NCBI RefSeq assembly: GCF_965137335.1
Contig: NZ_CBCRZD010000014.1
Length of the DNA: 64,000 nucleotides
DNA from: Empedobacter stercoris
Lineage (GTDB): Bacteria; Bacteroidota; Bacteroidia; Flavobacteriales; Weeksellaceae
Direction: 5' to 3' (one strand)
The notes under the pieces: generated by a model
The model's input: the letters and a program-made list of their open reading frames with translations, nothing else
The model's database searches: none
Told to the model about the DNA's origin: nothing
Made by a program: the position numbers and the translations under genes
Part shown: positions 1 through 9,463 of the stretch, in pieces
How positions within the stretch are numbered: position 1 is the first letter of the stretch
How the letters are laid out: each line of letters begins with the position of its first letter

Positions 1-482
1 GGAACAAGGGGTTCTATTTTAAATTTTGTCCAACTATAGCTTGTATCCTACTAAAGTGGGTGGATATTTTATGCCCTAAATTTATTTAGGACGCTATTGG
101 TTTTAAATGTGTATATTGAACAAAAAAATTGAATATCTATGCTTAAGATTAATAGGATGAGAGGACTAAAAGTTTACTTTGAAAAACTTATAGAATTTAT
201 TTTTTATTTAAAAAGATTATGTTGACTGTCAGCCTATACATTAACAAAAATATTGTTATAAAAATATATAAACGAAATTTATTTAATAAATATCTTTACT
301 ATAATCTCATTGTCATACATGGGTTAATATAAATACTCCGTTTTTTATCATTATTACTACTCGCAAAATTATACTCTCGCAATTATTTATTCCAATACAG
401 GTTACATTACACAAGATCTTTAAAATAGTATTTTAAGTTATATTAATAATATAAGAAAGATTGATTACGTCCTATATTTAAA
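1..482. other. AT-rich stretch without a recognisable gene
   Basis: No reading frame of convincing length or composition and no RNA gene was recognised on either strand. The sequence is very AT-rich and contains only short, interrupted frames. It may be the decayed end of the accessory cassette that follows, but nothing here shows that directly. Confidence 0.5.
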
Positions 483-504
483 GGTTGAATCAGGGAATTC
501 AACC
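483..504 (-). terminator. Hairpin after the 63-aa frame
   Basis: Perfect 8-bp inverted repeat (GGTTGAAT / ATTCAACC) around a 6-nt loop, three bases beyond the stop codon of the small minus-strand frame. The T-tract is weak, so this is a candidate terminator only. Confidence 0.3.
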
Positions 505-507
505 TCT

Positions 508-699
508 TTATCGAAGATCTGTATATATTCTATAAAGAATAATTATCCCTTTTTTATTGCATTTTAATTGCAATCTTTTATAAAAGAGTCCAAAACAATA
601 CTTTTTAAGTATAATTTCATATTCATTCGATGTAATCTTTTTTGCTGTGCTATTATAAAGAGCTTCTGTTTCCTCTAATGTTTTACCTATTAGCGACAT
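508..699 (-). CDS. Small hypothetical protein (63 aa)
   Basis: I do not recognise this protein. It is lysine- and tyrosine-rich, has no signal peptide or membrane segment, and begins MSLIGKTLEETEALY. Support for it being real is modest: the start is ATG, the frame runs the same way as the next five genes, and a hairpin follows the stop codon. It could equally be the remnant of a longer gene, since the upstream 280 bp hold no gene. Confidence 0.3.
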   Translation of the reverse strand: MSLIGKTLEETEALYNSTAKKITSNEYEIILKKYCFGLFYKRLQLKCNKKGIIILYRIYTDLR

Positions 700-805
700 A
701 CTCTAGTTTTAATTGGTTGAAATTTGATTTTTACATTTTGGTGCATCAAAATTACCTTTTGCTTTAAATGGGTTTTTAGTTTTTTCATAGGTTATGTAGT
801 TTATT

Positions 806-1123
806 TTATACTAAAAATAGTTTTTTCCATTTTGCAACTGTATTTCGACTTAATCTAAAATGATTTGCTAATTGAGAATTATTTAGGCCATTTTCCTTTT
901 GGTAATCTAAAATATTCAAAATATCTGATTTTTTATACGAACGAAATTTCTGACTATTATTAATAATTCCTTTGCCAAATATTTTTGCATTTATTTCTAT
1001 AACGTCTACAATGGAGAGTGTTGTTTTATTAAGAATGTTTTCGCATGCATTTCTTTTTTCAGGGTATTTTCTATCTAAAATATCTTTAAAAATTTGTTTA
1101 TAATTAGGGCTTGATTTTTCCAT
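806..1123 (-). CDS. Small helix-turn-helix protein, transposase-like (105 aa)
   Basis: DNA-binding protein of unknown role. The C-terminal third (about residues 66-105, with NSQLANHFRLSRNTVAKWKK) is a clear helix-turn-helix of the type found in IS transposase N-termini and in small Chryseobacterium/Elizabethkingia proteins. There is no catalytic transposase domain, and 105 aa is close to what I remember for these stand-alone proteins, so it does not look truncated. A second HTH protein lies upstream on the same strand. The two probably act together as regulators or are relics of a mobile element; the sequence does not decide. Confidence 0.7.
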   Translation of the reverse strand: MEKSSPNYKQIFKDILDRKYPEKRNACENILNKTTLSIVDVIEINAKIFGKGIINNSQKFRSYKKSDILNILDYQKENGLNNSQLANHFRLSRNTVAKWKKLFLV

Positions 1124-1405
1124 ATCCTTTTTTAACTTTTATTTTTATTAATCTATCGTTATTAAAATATATAAAGAGTTTTTTTTCTACCTAACAAAAG
1201 TTTGTAATCCGTATTACTAACCATAGGTACTATATATTCTATTCCAAATATTATATTCTGAGTGATATTTACTGTATCTTAAGATATTCTTTACCTCTAT
1301 TTTTAGTTTTGTTTTTGAAACAAAGAAATCATTTTTTGATGACGAATTATTTTTATCATTTTTTTGATCAGATTTTTATACTGTAAAATGAAATTAGACT
1401 ATACC

Positions 1406-1837
1406 TTATTTGGTGTATTTACTTATCCATTTATATAGAGTGGTTTTTGGAATCCTGTAACGATCCATTATTTCATTTTTTGTCATCTGTTTTGTTTCTA
1501 ATTGTTCTAATATAAATTCTATGATTTCCTTTGTATAGATATTTTTACGAAACTGCGGTAAACTAGTTTGTTTCTTTATACTATCTTTCGTCTTGTCTGC
1601 TGCTATTGATGAATATAAAATAAGATGTTGAGAGTATAATCTAAAAAAATCATATTCTAATAGTTTACTCCATTTTAGTAAAATCTCTGTATCCAATATT
1701 TTTGATTCATACATTTTATTAATTCTCTGTTCATCACAATTTATAAAATTGCAGATGCGACCTATCTCTATTTCACTTTCTACAACAGCTTTTTGAATAA
1801 CTGATCCAATATGGATATCTTTATAATTATCAATCAT
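1406..1837 (-). CDS. Small helix-turn-helix protein of the Chryseobacterium type (143 aa)
   Basis: Putative DNA-binding protein. The N-terminal part (about residues 8-60) resembles a degenerate Xre/HTH segment ending in LLKWSKLLEYDFFRLYSQHL, a stretch I recall as strongly conserved in small proteins of Chryseobacterium and relatives. The C-terminal part (about 100-143) is a second HTH with MDRYRIPKTTLYKWISKY, like the DNA-binding end of IS3-type OrfA proteins. The gene sits just downstream of the surface-protein genes and upstream of another small HTH gene, all on the minus strand. Regulation of the cassette is a plausible role but is inferred from position only. Confidence 0.7.
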   Translation of the reverse strand: MIDNYKDIHIGSVIQKAVVESEIEIGRICNFINCDEQRINKMYESKILDTEILLKWSKLLEYDFFRLYSQHLILYSSIAADKTKDSIKKQTSLPQFRKNIYTKEIIEFILEQLETKQMTKNEIMDRYRIPKTTLYKWISKYTK

Positions 1838-1866
1838 TATTTCTAAATGCTTATTTTTTTGATAAA

Positions 1867-1891
1867 GCAGTCTTTTTATAAAGACTACTTT
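1867..1891 (-). terminator. Hairpin after the 186-aa secreted protein gene
   Basis: Eleven-base inverted repeat with one mismatch, centred on AGTCTTT / AAAGACT, just past the stop codon of the minus-strand gene. No long T-tract follows directly, so it is a weak terminator candidate. Confidence 0.35.
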
Positions 1892-1898
1892 ATTCTAC

Positions 1899-2459
1899 TT
1901 ATTTCCAGTAACTCCAATTTGTACCATCGTACACAGCTAGAGTATCTGACGTTGTATCATACACTATATTACCTGCAACAGGACCTATTACAGCCGTATT
2001 AGGATCAGCTACTTTAGGTAGAACCAATGTTCTTGTTTCTGATTCTAAAATCAAAACACCTGGTTTACTACTGGTTTCTGCTCCAATAATTACCCCTTGT
2101 TTGTTAACAGATTCTCCAGTAATCACATAAGGGTTTAGTTTGCCTCCTTCTTGAGATGCATCTAACTTCGCTGAAAGAGAAGTCCAACGATCATTTGTAC
2201 TAGTTCTTCCTTCTCGAACTTGCACCTCTTTAGTTGCTACATTGAATATGAATGTTCCGTTTACAGCATCTGTAGGAGCTGTAGTAACAGAAGGCAAAAT
2301 AATACCTCTAAGATTTGTAGCTTCATCGCCAAATTCTAATAATACACTATTATTTGTAACGCTACTTTTTCCGATAGCGACTTGAGCTGATGCAGATACA
2401 GCTGTAAAAAAACTCGCTGTTACTAACATTTTAATCGCTAATGTTTTATTTATACTCAT
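1899..2459 (-). CDS. Secreted protein with two repeats of a surface-protein module (186 aa)
   Basis: Exported protein of unknown function. Residues 1-25 form a signal peptide ending ASAQ. The mature part contains two copies of a module of about 50 residues, each running from 'LE...LP' through 'G.I.YN/D' to a C-terminal tryptophan. The first is VLLEF...RGIILPSVT...FIFN...W and the second is VLILES...LVLPKV...NIVYD...W. A third, related copy ends the neighbouring 1314-aa protein, so the two genes share ancestry. Such modules end many large cell-surface and tail-like proteins of Bacteroidota. It lies 133 bp behind the 1314-aa gene with a terminator-like hairpin between, suggesting partial uncoupling of expression. 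Confidence 0.7.
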   Translation of the reverse strand: MSINKTLAIKMLVTASFFTAVSASAQVAIGKSSVTNNSVLLEFGDEATNLRGIILPSVTTAPTDAVNGTFIFNVATKEVQVREGRTSTNDRWTSLSAKLDASQEGGKLNPYVITGESVNKQGVIIGAETSSKPGVLILESETRTLVLPKVADPNTAVIGPVAGNIVYDTTSDTLAVYDGTNWSYWK

Positions 2460-2519
2460 TTTATTTATCTTTTATTTTGAGATTGACTATCTCATTATTT
2501 TGTTGCTAATAGTAACTAG

Positions 2520-2555
2520 AAAAAAGCATTTGGTAAAACAACCAAGTTTTACCAA
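2520..2555 (-). terminator. Terminator or attenuator between the two surface-protein genes
   Basis: Perfect 10-bp inverted repeat (TTGGTAAAAC / GTTTTACCAA) with a 6-nt loop, followed on the minus strand by a T6 tract. It sits between the stop codon of the 1314-aa gene and the start of the 186-aa gene and may limit readthrough. Confidence 0.6.
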
Positions 2556-2592
2556 GATTACTTTTCTTATCAAAAAAAATTATGAAAAACTC

Positions 2593-5500
2593 TTATTCGT
2601 TACAACCTCTTTCCAAACAGTTCCATCCTTTTCTTGAAGGATCAATCAATGGAGATTCACCTCTGTATAATTGGACACAATTTTCTGTTGTGTTGTAAAT
2701 AAGCATTCCTTCAATCGCTGTAAGTGCGTCTCGTTGAGTTGTAGTCATATGAGGAATTACTAAACCGGCATTTGAACTTTCTAATGCGATATATCCATTT
2801 GGTACAACTTCTGGCCATCCCGAAGTTACATTTGCTTTTGTTGAAACTCCTACATTCGTACGAACTGATGAGATACCTGAAACAGCTGGTTTAACACATT
2901 TTGGAGCAGCACACGGAACTGCTTTTTTACCATAACCAGTACCTATCATAGCTGTAGGTGACAATAAAGTACTTTGTGTAGCTAGTATTGTATTGCTTGA
3001 AGTTACATTCCAATTGACACGGTTTAAAGTAGCACCGTTTATCAATTTCAGTTTTTCAAATGGAGCTGTTGTACTTCTTCTACCCAAAAGTGTTACATTA
3101 CCTGTAGGGTCTATATCTATACGTAATGCAGGTTCTTTACTAGCTGCATTACCCATCTCCCAAATATTTGGTATACCATTTGTAAAAGTAGGACCATATC
3201 CAGCGTCGTCTGACTCAAAACGAACATTAGAAACCACGCCTCCTTGATTATGAAATTCTATTTCCATATTTGACAGTTTACTACCATTAACTTCCATATT
3301 AAATGAATTATCTAAATAGTAAATATTTAATGTAAAGCCTTGATCTGCTCCAGCTGGTTGAATAAAAGTTTTGCTAATTGTATTATTAACGATTGGATCT
3401 GTATCATTATTCATACTGAAATCTTCTCCTAAAATTGGTTCTGTACATTCTGAAGGCTCAAAAATATCGACTGGTACTACACAAGATGGTACACCTACTT
3501 TGTTTTCGAAGTACATAATATCATCAATCAATGTATGCCCAAAAGTTGTACGGTTACCACGAATTTGGATATCCATTGTTTTTCCTGTAAAATCCATTGT
3601 TCCGATATTAATAGCTGCTTTTAATGGCACCCAACCAAAAGAAACTGCTCCTGGTCCTGGTAGCGGATTATCTACTTTTAACTGTGCTGACGCATATACT
3701 TTACCAGTATTACGGTCTACCAAATCCATGTACATATAATCTGTATTAGCCGTATAGTTTATATACGAGAACAATTGTAATGTATATGTTTTACCCATCT
3801 CTGGCTTAACATCATCTATTCTATAGAATGGTCTAATGCCTTGAGATTGAGATACATTACCCTTTACAAGAAAAGCTGCACCGTTTAAATGACCTGACAT
3901 ATCTAGTACATTTAGAATAGAAGGATCTGCTGGGTTGTCCCAAGGATAAGTATTTGTCCAGTCATATACTTGTGGATATGATTGTCCAGATACCCAATGT
4001 TTTGCTATTGCAGAAGAACCGTTTACAGTAGTATTGTCTGTAAACGAACGAGGATCCCAGCCAAGTCTAACAAAAGCAGGCGGTACTACTGCATAGCTAC
4101 CATCCCCAATATGAGAATCGAAATACTTGATAGGGCCAGAAGGTGTAGCTCCAACACCTGTTGGTAAGTGAGTCCCAATATAATTAGGATCATATAGCGG
4201 ATCGTTGTAACCTGGTGAAAAACGGTAACCGTTGGTAATAGCACCTCCATTAGAAGTTAACGTAGATGATAATATATTAGGTTGATTCACCCACGGGATT
4301 CTACCATCTTTAATCAATGGAGATGAAGTATTAAAATTCTGATAGTGAATAACTCCAGCGTTATAACTAGCACCTTCATCATATATATAATCCATCATAC
4401 AATCTTGTAAGATGAAAATACTAGCACTACTCATATTTCTATTCCCTCCGTTAACAGTATTTAAAGCAATCTCATTATAAATATCTGTTGGAGGTGTATT
4501 TACCGAATTGTTAGTTGCCATAGGGTCCATGTAATCTGCTGGGCGCAATACACTTGCTGTAAAAGTACGTACAACTGGTGCAAAACTACCAGTAATACTG
4601 GTTGCATTGGTATCTGTATGGTCAACCACTGCAGAAAAAATAAATTCTATATGACCTACACCAAAATTAGACTTCTTACCAGTGTATCTTCTTAATACTG
4701 GATCATAAGTTAATGTAACACCTCCGTTATTTGATACATTGGTAATTCTTACACCATTTGGTATTTCAAACATTATTGTTACTTCTGCTTCTGAAGAAAT
4801 AGCATCTGGACCGTTATTCCAAATATTTGAATAAAACCCAAACTCATCACCTTCTGATAAAGATGGATTTATGCCCGAAGCTCCTAAAACATCTGTTATA
4901 TTAGCTGTTGCTGATAAATCACTTTTTTTAATAGCAACTGTTGTGTTAACTGTTGCTACAGGTCCTTTTATATATGACCAAGTATCTATAGATTTATCGT
5001 TACCAAATCCTTGATGAAGGTTATTACTACTTAATGGACTGGTATTGTTATTTTGCTGTCCCCACATATGTCCTCCAGTACCTGTAGGTCCACTAAGCGA
5101 ACCTGCTACACTTGCATTAAGTGGATTAGGGGCTTTCCCGTTATTGTTGGTGCCAGCAACTCTTGAAATATCGCTATCATCCCAATAAACACGAAAACGT
5201 TCGTCAGAAAGAGGATTGTTCCCGTTCAAAAGTTCTAATACGAGTCCATTAGGATTGATTTCCATATCAATAAATGGAAAATGCACCTCTGCTCCACGTA
5301 ACTGTACTTTCACTAACACAGAGGCATTAGTTCCTGGAAGAGAGTTGTTATTACCATCCTTACCATCCCAAAATATTTTGTTACTACCTGCAATCGCAGT
5401 TCCCGTTAAAGTTCTGGTTGCAAAAGAAGGTGAGCCAGAACTTTCTATTGTAATTGTATAAATCCCTTGTGCATCTGCTGTAAAATTAATATACCCTCCT

Positions 5501-6537
5501 TTTAATCCCAATACTCCAACTGTTCCTTCAGCTCCTACAATACTAATATTACTTGCATTTGGAGTAATTGGGCTATTTTTCAACCATGTACTATTATTTG
5601 GGACGCTACCATTAGCAGAAGTAGGTAAATCTTGAGCTGGTTGACTATAAAAAATTTTATGTGTTATATTATCCCCTGCATCTGCTGCCAAAGGAGAATG
5701 TACAAAAGAAGAAATACCAGTTGTGAAATTTTTACTTTTATAAGAAGGGCTACTATCATTTACGTCAGTCAAAAAACCTTTGTTATTTATAAAAAATGTA
5801 AAACCTACACCATTATTCCCGTTATTATTTACCTTATAAATATATCCATCTTTTGTCAGCGCATACATATTTCCATAAAAACCTGCCGTTTGACTACCAA
5901 TGTGTAAATTCATTACATTGGTATAAACTCTTCCTGGCACCCAAGCTCCTGCACTCTCTACAGATACATCCCAAGCTGCAATAAGTTCTGACCTTGTACT
6001 TTGCGTCCAGCTACCATTAGCTGCAATATTAGAAACAGTAGGAGTTACTGTAGAAGATACATTTCCTGTCGGTAAAAATTCTATTTTCCAAACCCCTTCT
6101 TCTGCCGTTAAAGCAGTACGGTTATAAGTTGCATATCGATTGCCTCCTGCAGCTTGCGACGCTAATCTTGGACCAGCAAGCTCTGCTGTTCTATTGGTTA
6201 TTTGTCCTGTTGTTCCTGAGGAAGTATAAACAGTACCATTTGGTGCTGTTAATCTAATTATACCATTTCCTATTCCTTGTGCACTGGAAGCTGTATGCAG
6301 TATTTCACCAGCTTTAACATAAGCATAATGTGTTCCTTCTGTTTTGAAGGGCCATGATCCTACTGTAGTTCCTATAGTACCTGTATAAGAGTTACTATAC
6401 AAAAAAGCACGTCCACCTGTTACGCCATTTGGATATAGATCTTTAGATCCTTCTGCATAGGTATTACTCCCACAGAGTAACGCTATTGCAAGAGGTAAAA
6501 CTTTTCCACCTTGAGAAAGTAGTTTTTTAATATTCAT
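2593..6537 (-). CDS. Large secreted surface protein (1314 aa)
   Basis: Probable cell-surface or adhesin-like protein; no enzyme motif seen. Residues 1-28 form a signal peptide cleaved after NTYA. The body is rich in Asn, Thr, Ser and Gly. Around residues 530-690 it resembles the bacterial conserved-repeat (DUF11-like) beta-sandwich (the segment around VTIMFEIPNGVRI). About residues 900-1020 look like a carbohydrate-binding or jelly-roll fold (TYTLQLFSYINY...). The last 60 residues contain SNAGLVIPHMTTTQRD...GMLIYNTTENC...W, the C-terminal module also seen twice in the next gene. There is no obvious type IX sorting domain. It is the middle gene of the cassette; an inverted repeat lies in its upstream region. 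Confidence 0.7.
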   Translation of the reverse strand: MNIKKLLSQGGKVLPLAIALLCGSNTYAEGSKDLYPNGVTGGRAFLYSNSYTGTIGTTVGSWPFKTEGTHYAYVKAGEILHTASSAQGIGNGIIRLTAPNGTVYTSSGTTGQITNRTAELAGPRLASQAAGGNRYATYNRTALTAEEGVWKIEFLPTGNVSSTVTPTVSNIAANGSWTQSTRSELIAAWDVSVESAGAWVPGRVYTNVMNLHIGSQTAGFYGNMYALTKDGYIYKVNNNGNNGVGFTFFINNKGFLTDVNDSSPSYKSKNFTTGISSFVHSPLAADAGDNITHKIFYSQPAQDLPTSANGSVPNNSTWLKNSPITPNASNISIVGAEGTVGVLGLKGGYINFTADAQGIYTITIESSGSPSFATRTLTGTAIAGSNKIFWDGKDGNNNSLPGTNASVLVKVQLRGAEVHFPFIDMEINPNGLVLELLNGNNPLSDERFRVYWDDSDISRVAGTNNNGKAPNPLNASVAGSLSGPTGTGGHMWGQQNNNTSPLSSNNLHQGFGNDKSIDTWSYIKGPVATVNTTVAIKKSDLSATANITDVLGASGINPSLSEGDEFGFYSNIWNNGPDAISSEAEVTIMFEIPNGVRITNVSNNGGVTLTYDPVLRRYTGKKSNFGVGHIEFIFSAVVDHTDTNATSITGSFAPVVRTFTASVLRPADYMDPMATNNSVNTPPTDIYNEIALNTVNGGNRNMSSASIFILQDCMMDYIYDEGASYNAGVIHYQNFNTSSPLIKDGRIPWVNQPNILSSTLTSNGGAITNGYRFSPGYNDPLYDPNYIGTHLPTGVGATPSGPIKYFDSHIGDGSYAVVPPAFVRLGWDPRSFTDNTTVNGSSAIAKHWVSGQSYPQVYDWTNTYPWDNPADPSILNVLDMSGHLNGAAFLVKGNVSQSQGIRPFYRIDDVKPEMGKTYTLQLFSYINYTANTDYMYMDLVDRNTGKVYASAQLKVDNPLPGPGAVSFGWVPLKAAINIGTMDFTGKTMDIQIRGNRTTFGHTLIDDIMYFENKVGVPSCVVPVDIFEPSECTEPILGEDFSMNNDTDPIVNNTISKTFIQPAGADQGFTLNIYYLDNSFNMEVNGSKLSNMEIEFHNQGGVVSNVRFESDDAGYGPTFTNGIPNIWEMGNAASKEPALRIDIDPTGNVTLLGRRSTTAPFEKLKLINGATLNRVNWNVTSSNTILATQSTLLSPTAMIGTGYGKKAVPCAAPKCVKPAVSGISSVRTNVGVSTKANVTSGWPEVVPNGYIALESSNAGLVIPHMTTTQRDALTAIEGMLIYNTTENCVQLYRGESPLIDPSRKGWNCLERGCNE

Positions 6538-6625
6538 ATTATTTAAGTTTGTTTATGTAAAGCAATACATGTTTAACACTTTACATTTTTTTTCGTTATA
6601 TATCGTTCGAATTTTACTTACCATA

Positions 6626-6647
6626 ACTGTAACTAGTTAATTACAGT
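6626..6647. promoter_or_regulatory. Inverted repeat upstream of the large surface-protein gene
   Basis: Seven-base perfect inverted repeat ACTGTAA / TTACAGT separated by 8 bp, about 90 bp upstream of the 1314-aa gene and 43 bp past the end of the 228-aa gene. No T-tract follows, so an operator is at least as likely as a terminator. Confidence 0.3.
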
Positions 6648-6689
6648 AACCGAAATTCTGAGTACCCATTACAGAGTAATATTCTAAAC

Positions 6690-7376
6690 CTATCCACTCT
6701 GTGTGCTACCAGAAAAAATAAAAAGATCATATGGTGGTGGACGATTTTTAAAATACTCCACAAGGGTTTTGTGTACAAAGACTTCTTTTCTATATTTATT
6801 ATTTTCTTCTCTTAGTATGAGAGACTTGTATAGTTCTAGATTATCAGCTGATGTTACAGATATGCACTTATTATTTTGATAAGTTTGTACTGCCATTATT
6901 TGTATCCGTTTATCTGAAGAAAGTCGACTACTGGAAGTATTAGAATAATATAATGGCTTTACTTTTTGGGTAACTTCATTCAACTGTTTTGTTGCTGAGG
7001 TAGTATTCTTTTCCCTTGATCGAGATCGAATAATATGTTTCTTCGCTTTTTTCCCGACAACTTTACTAAAATGTATAATCTCAGTATTTTTTAACTGATC
7101 AGCATTTGTTATAAATGAATTTCCTTTTATATATAGCTTTGTTTTTTCTGTTTTTGCAGGAGTAACAACATGTAGTAGATGAACATCTCTTATTGTTGTC
7201 TTCTCTCCAATATATAAATAAGTTTCACTATTTTTTAGAGAATCATTAACCGATGAATTCCCATAAACCTGTGTAGATATAGCATGTACAATAACACACA
7301 AAACACAGGCATACAACTTTATATTAAACTGTATGCCTGAAAATAATATGTTTATATGACGATTATTATTCATCAT
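6690..7376 (-). CDS. Hypothetical exported protein (228 aa)
   Basis: I do not recognise a named family. Residues about 18-40 (IKLYACVLCVIVHAISTQVYG) look like a signal peptide after a longer N-terminus. The mature part carries LYIKGNSFITNADQLKN, a beta-rich segment of the kind seen in Bacteroidota surface proteins, then a basic region (KKAKKHIIRSRSREK), and ends in a proline-rich tail (NRPPPYDLF). It is the first gene of the three-gene surface cassette, 152 bp upstream of the 1314-aa gene on the same strand, so a role in export, anchoring or assembly of those proteins is a guess from position. Confidence 0.55.
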   Translation of the reverse strand: MMNNNRHINILFSGIQFNIKLYACVLCVIVHAISTQVYGNSSVNDSLKNSETYLYIGEKTTIRDVHLLHVVTPAKTEKTKLYIKGNSFITNADQLKNTEIIHFSKVVGKKAKKHIIRSRSREKNTTSATKQLNEVTQKVKPLYYSNTSSSRLSSDKRIQIMAVQTYQNNKCISVTSADNLELYKSLILREENNKYRKEVFVHKTLVEYFKNRPPPYDLFIFSGSTQSG

Positions 7377-7619
7377 CTTGTTTAATTGGGTATGAAATAG
7401 GTTTTAGGTTTAAGTTTTCAACTTAACTTATATATGGTTTAATTTTCAGAATAATGAAAATAATCGTTATGCAATTTTAGAACAAAAATGCCTTTAGATG
7501 CAAGTGTACATATTGCCGTATGAATGAATACAGCACTGTTTTAAAAAATATTTAAAACAATGATTTCGAATATTATAACTTTTATAAAAAAGGAATATAC
7601 AATACGTACAAAATGCAGG
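7377..7619. other. Intergenic stretch without a recognised gene
   Basis: AT-rich sequence between the surface cassette and the Crp/Fnr remnant. No gene, RNA or clear promoter was recognised; it probably contains the promoter of the cassette on the minus strand and decayed 5' sequence of the Crp-type gene. Confidence 0.4.
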
Positions 7620-7894
7620 TTAATTCATTGGAAGTTCACCTCTTTTATCCGCCGCTATTTTTCCATTCACATTTTTTAGTAATTTAGTTCATGGAAAAAA
7701 AATACGAACAAGCCCTCATTTATAATGAAGATCGTAACCGAGATATGATTTTACTTACTGCAGAGAAAAGATATTTACAACTCATGAAAACGCAACTAGA
7801 TATAATACAAGATATTCATTTCTAATGCATTGATTCCTGTATTGGTATTAAACCAGAAAGTCTAAGTAGAATCAGAAGGCAAATCACTTTCTAA
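7620..7894 (+). pseudogene. Remnant of a Crp/Fnr-family regulator
   Basis: Read in one frame, 7691-7894 gives the C-terminal half of a Bacteroidota Crp/Fnr regulator: LLTAEKRYLQLMKTQ, then an in-frame TAA at 7823-7825, then IGIKPESLSRIRRQ, the recognition helix, and a normal stop at 7892. Further upstream the same frame contains another stop (TAG, 7685-7687) and sequence only loosely resembling the end of the cyclic-nucleotide-like domain. The N-terminal domain is gone. It lies just upstream of a broken SDR gene; regulator plus oxidoreductase is a common pair, so both probably decayed together. Confidence 0.75.
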
Positions 7895-7955
7895 CATTTG
7901 TTAAATAGAATTCGTTTTAATCTTTGTCTTTTTGTGTCAATTAAAATTAACGAAA

Positions 7956-8525
7956 ATGACAAAATTTGAATATCAATCCGCACTTATTACAGATGCATCA
8001 TCAGGAATTGGAAAATCATTCGCTTATTTATTAGCTTCAAAAGGCGTAAACCTTGTATTATCAGCTCGTTCAGAAGATAAACTTTTACAAATCTCCGAGG
8101 AGCTTAAAGCTGAATTCAAGATTAACGTAGTTTGCATAAGAACTGACTTATCTGAAATTAATCCATGACAACTAATTTTTGATAAAATAGCAAAACAAAA
8201 TATTTCGATAGATTTATTGATTAATAACGCAGGTATTGGAAAGTGGACAAACTTTTTAGATGAATCAATAAATTCTTTTCAGGAAATTATTCAGTTAAAT
8301 GTTAACTCATTTGTGACTTTGACGCAATTATTTTTGCCTCAAATGTTGCAAAACAAAAAAGGAGGAATTATCAACATTGCTTCTACTGGAGCATTGCAAC
8401 CTTGTCCCTATATTGCTGTGTACTGTGCGACGAAATCATTTGTTTTAAATCTTTCTGAATCCTTGTATGGAGAATATTTTGATAAAGGCATTACAGTAAC
8501 AGCGATTTGTCCCAGCAATACTCAG
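7956..8525 (+). pseudogene. Broken short-chain dehydrogenase (SDR) gene
   Basis: NAD(P)-dependent oxidoreductase gene that no longer encodes a full protein. The N-terminal Rossmann motif reads TDASSGIG where TGASSGIG is expected, and a TGA stop interrupts the frame at 8166-8168. After it the frame resumes with LLINNAGIG, NIASTGAL and the catalytic YCATK, so the ancestor was a normal member of the family. Homology ends near ITVTAICPSNT (about 8520); from there the frame runs antisense through a truncated DUF3987 gene. About 60-70 C-terminal residues are missing. The junction marks where mobile DNA replaced the 3' end. Confidence 0.85.
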
Positions 8526-9462
8526 ATTGATTTTCAAAATCAAAATCCATTTCATCTAAATTTTGCCATTTAAAGAGGTGTATTTTAGCTTGCTCATCAA
8601 ATTCTAAAAGAACATCATTTTTATTTGCTTCATTATATATTTTATTAATAAAATTAGAATACCAATCAATTGTAGAATGTTCCAATTCTCTATCATTCCA
8701 TTTATTATTGACGTACTGATAAGGGAAAGAGAATAAAAATCGATCAATAAAACCATTTTTCATTTTAGAATTTTTAAAGGTACTTTCCAATATAGCTTCT
8801 TGAATACTACCTATAATGTCAATTTTAGTATCATCTATTCTAAATTCATCACCACCTGATCGATTTTTTACTATAGGTTTTCCTGCCCATAAGCTTAAAT
8901 ACAATTCTTCATCTCCAGAACCGCCATGATATTTATTAAATGATTTAAAAAAAACAGCAATTTCATCAGAATATAAACCAACTCCTCTTGGATTGTTATA
9001 ATGAGATTTGACTAAAGCTTCAGTCGTAAAATCATTTAATAGTAACTGAGTTAAAATTGGAACTTTTAAATCACCCTTTTTCTCAGGAGCCATCTTGTCG
9101 TATTCTCTTTTTATTTGTTGATAATGTGAATTATTCTTCTGATCTATTTTGAATAAATCATTTATAAAAAATGAGATAGAATGACTTTTAATATCTCCTG
9201 TTCTTCCTACTAAAACAATAAAAAGAATAGCCTTCTCAATCCAACCATTTTTAACCTTTAATTGAACTTTATTACCTATAGCTACTGATACAGCATATAG
9301 AATCGCACAACTTGAATAATCAATTGGAAAATTCATTGTTTGCTTCAACTCTAATATTAATTCTTGAATTTTTGGAGGAAATATTTCTAATGGAAATATA
9401 TTTTGTCCAGAGATATTTTTAAAGTCTACATACAATTCTCTTAGAACTTGATTACTTTCCAT
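8491..9462 (-). pseudogene. Truncated DUF3987 mobile-element protein
   Basis: The 323-aa frame matches the N-terminal and central part of DUF3987 proteins, P-loop proteins found beside primases and excisionases in Bacteroidota integrative elements. It starts with the typical FPLEIFPPKIQE and carries a Walker-type GRTGDIKS near residue 85, then the acidic GLYSDEIA. Its last 15-20 residues (after about NLDEMDFDF) are not DUF3987 but the reverse strand of the adjoining SDR gene, so the C-terminal third is lost. It starts one base beyond the stop of the HTH gene and was clearly cotranscribed with it. Confidence 0.75.
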
Positions 9463-9463
9463 A

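Noticed and set aside
2993..5907. Several plus-strand frames of 61-122 codons inside the large surface-protein gene
   Set aside because: They run antisense through a continuous 1314-aa frame with a signal peptide and recognisable modules; their translations show no family features.
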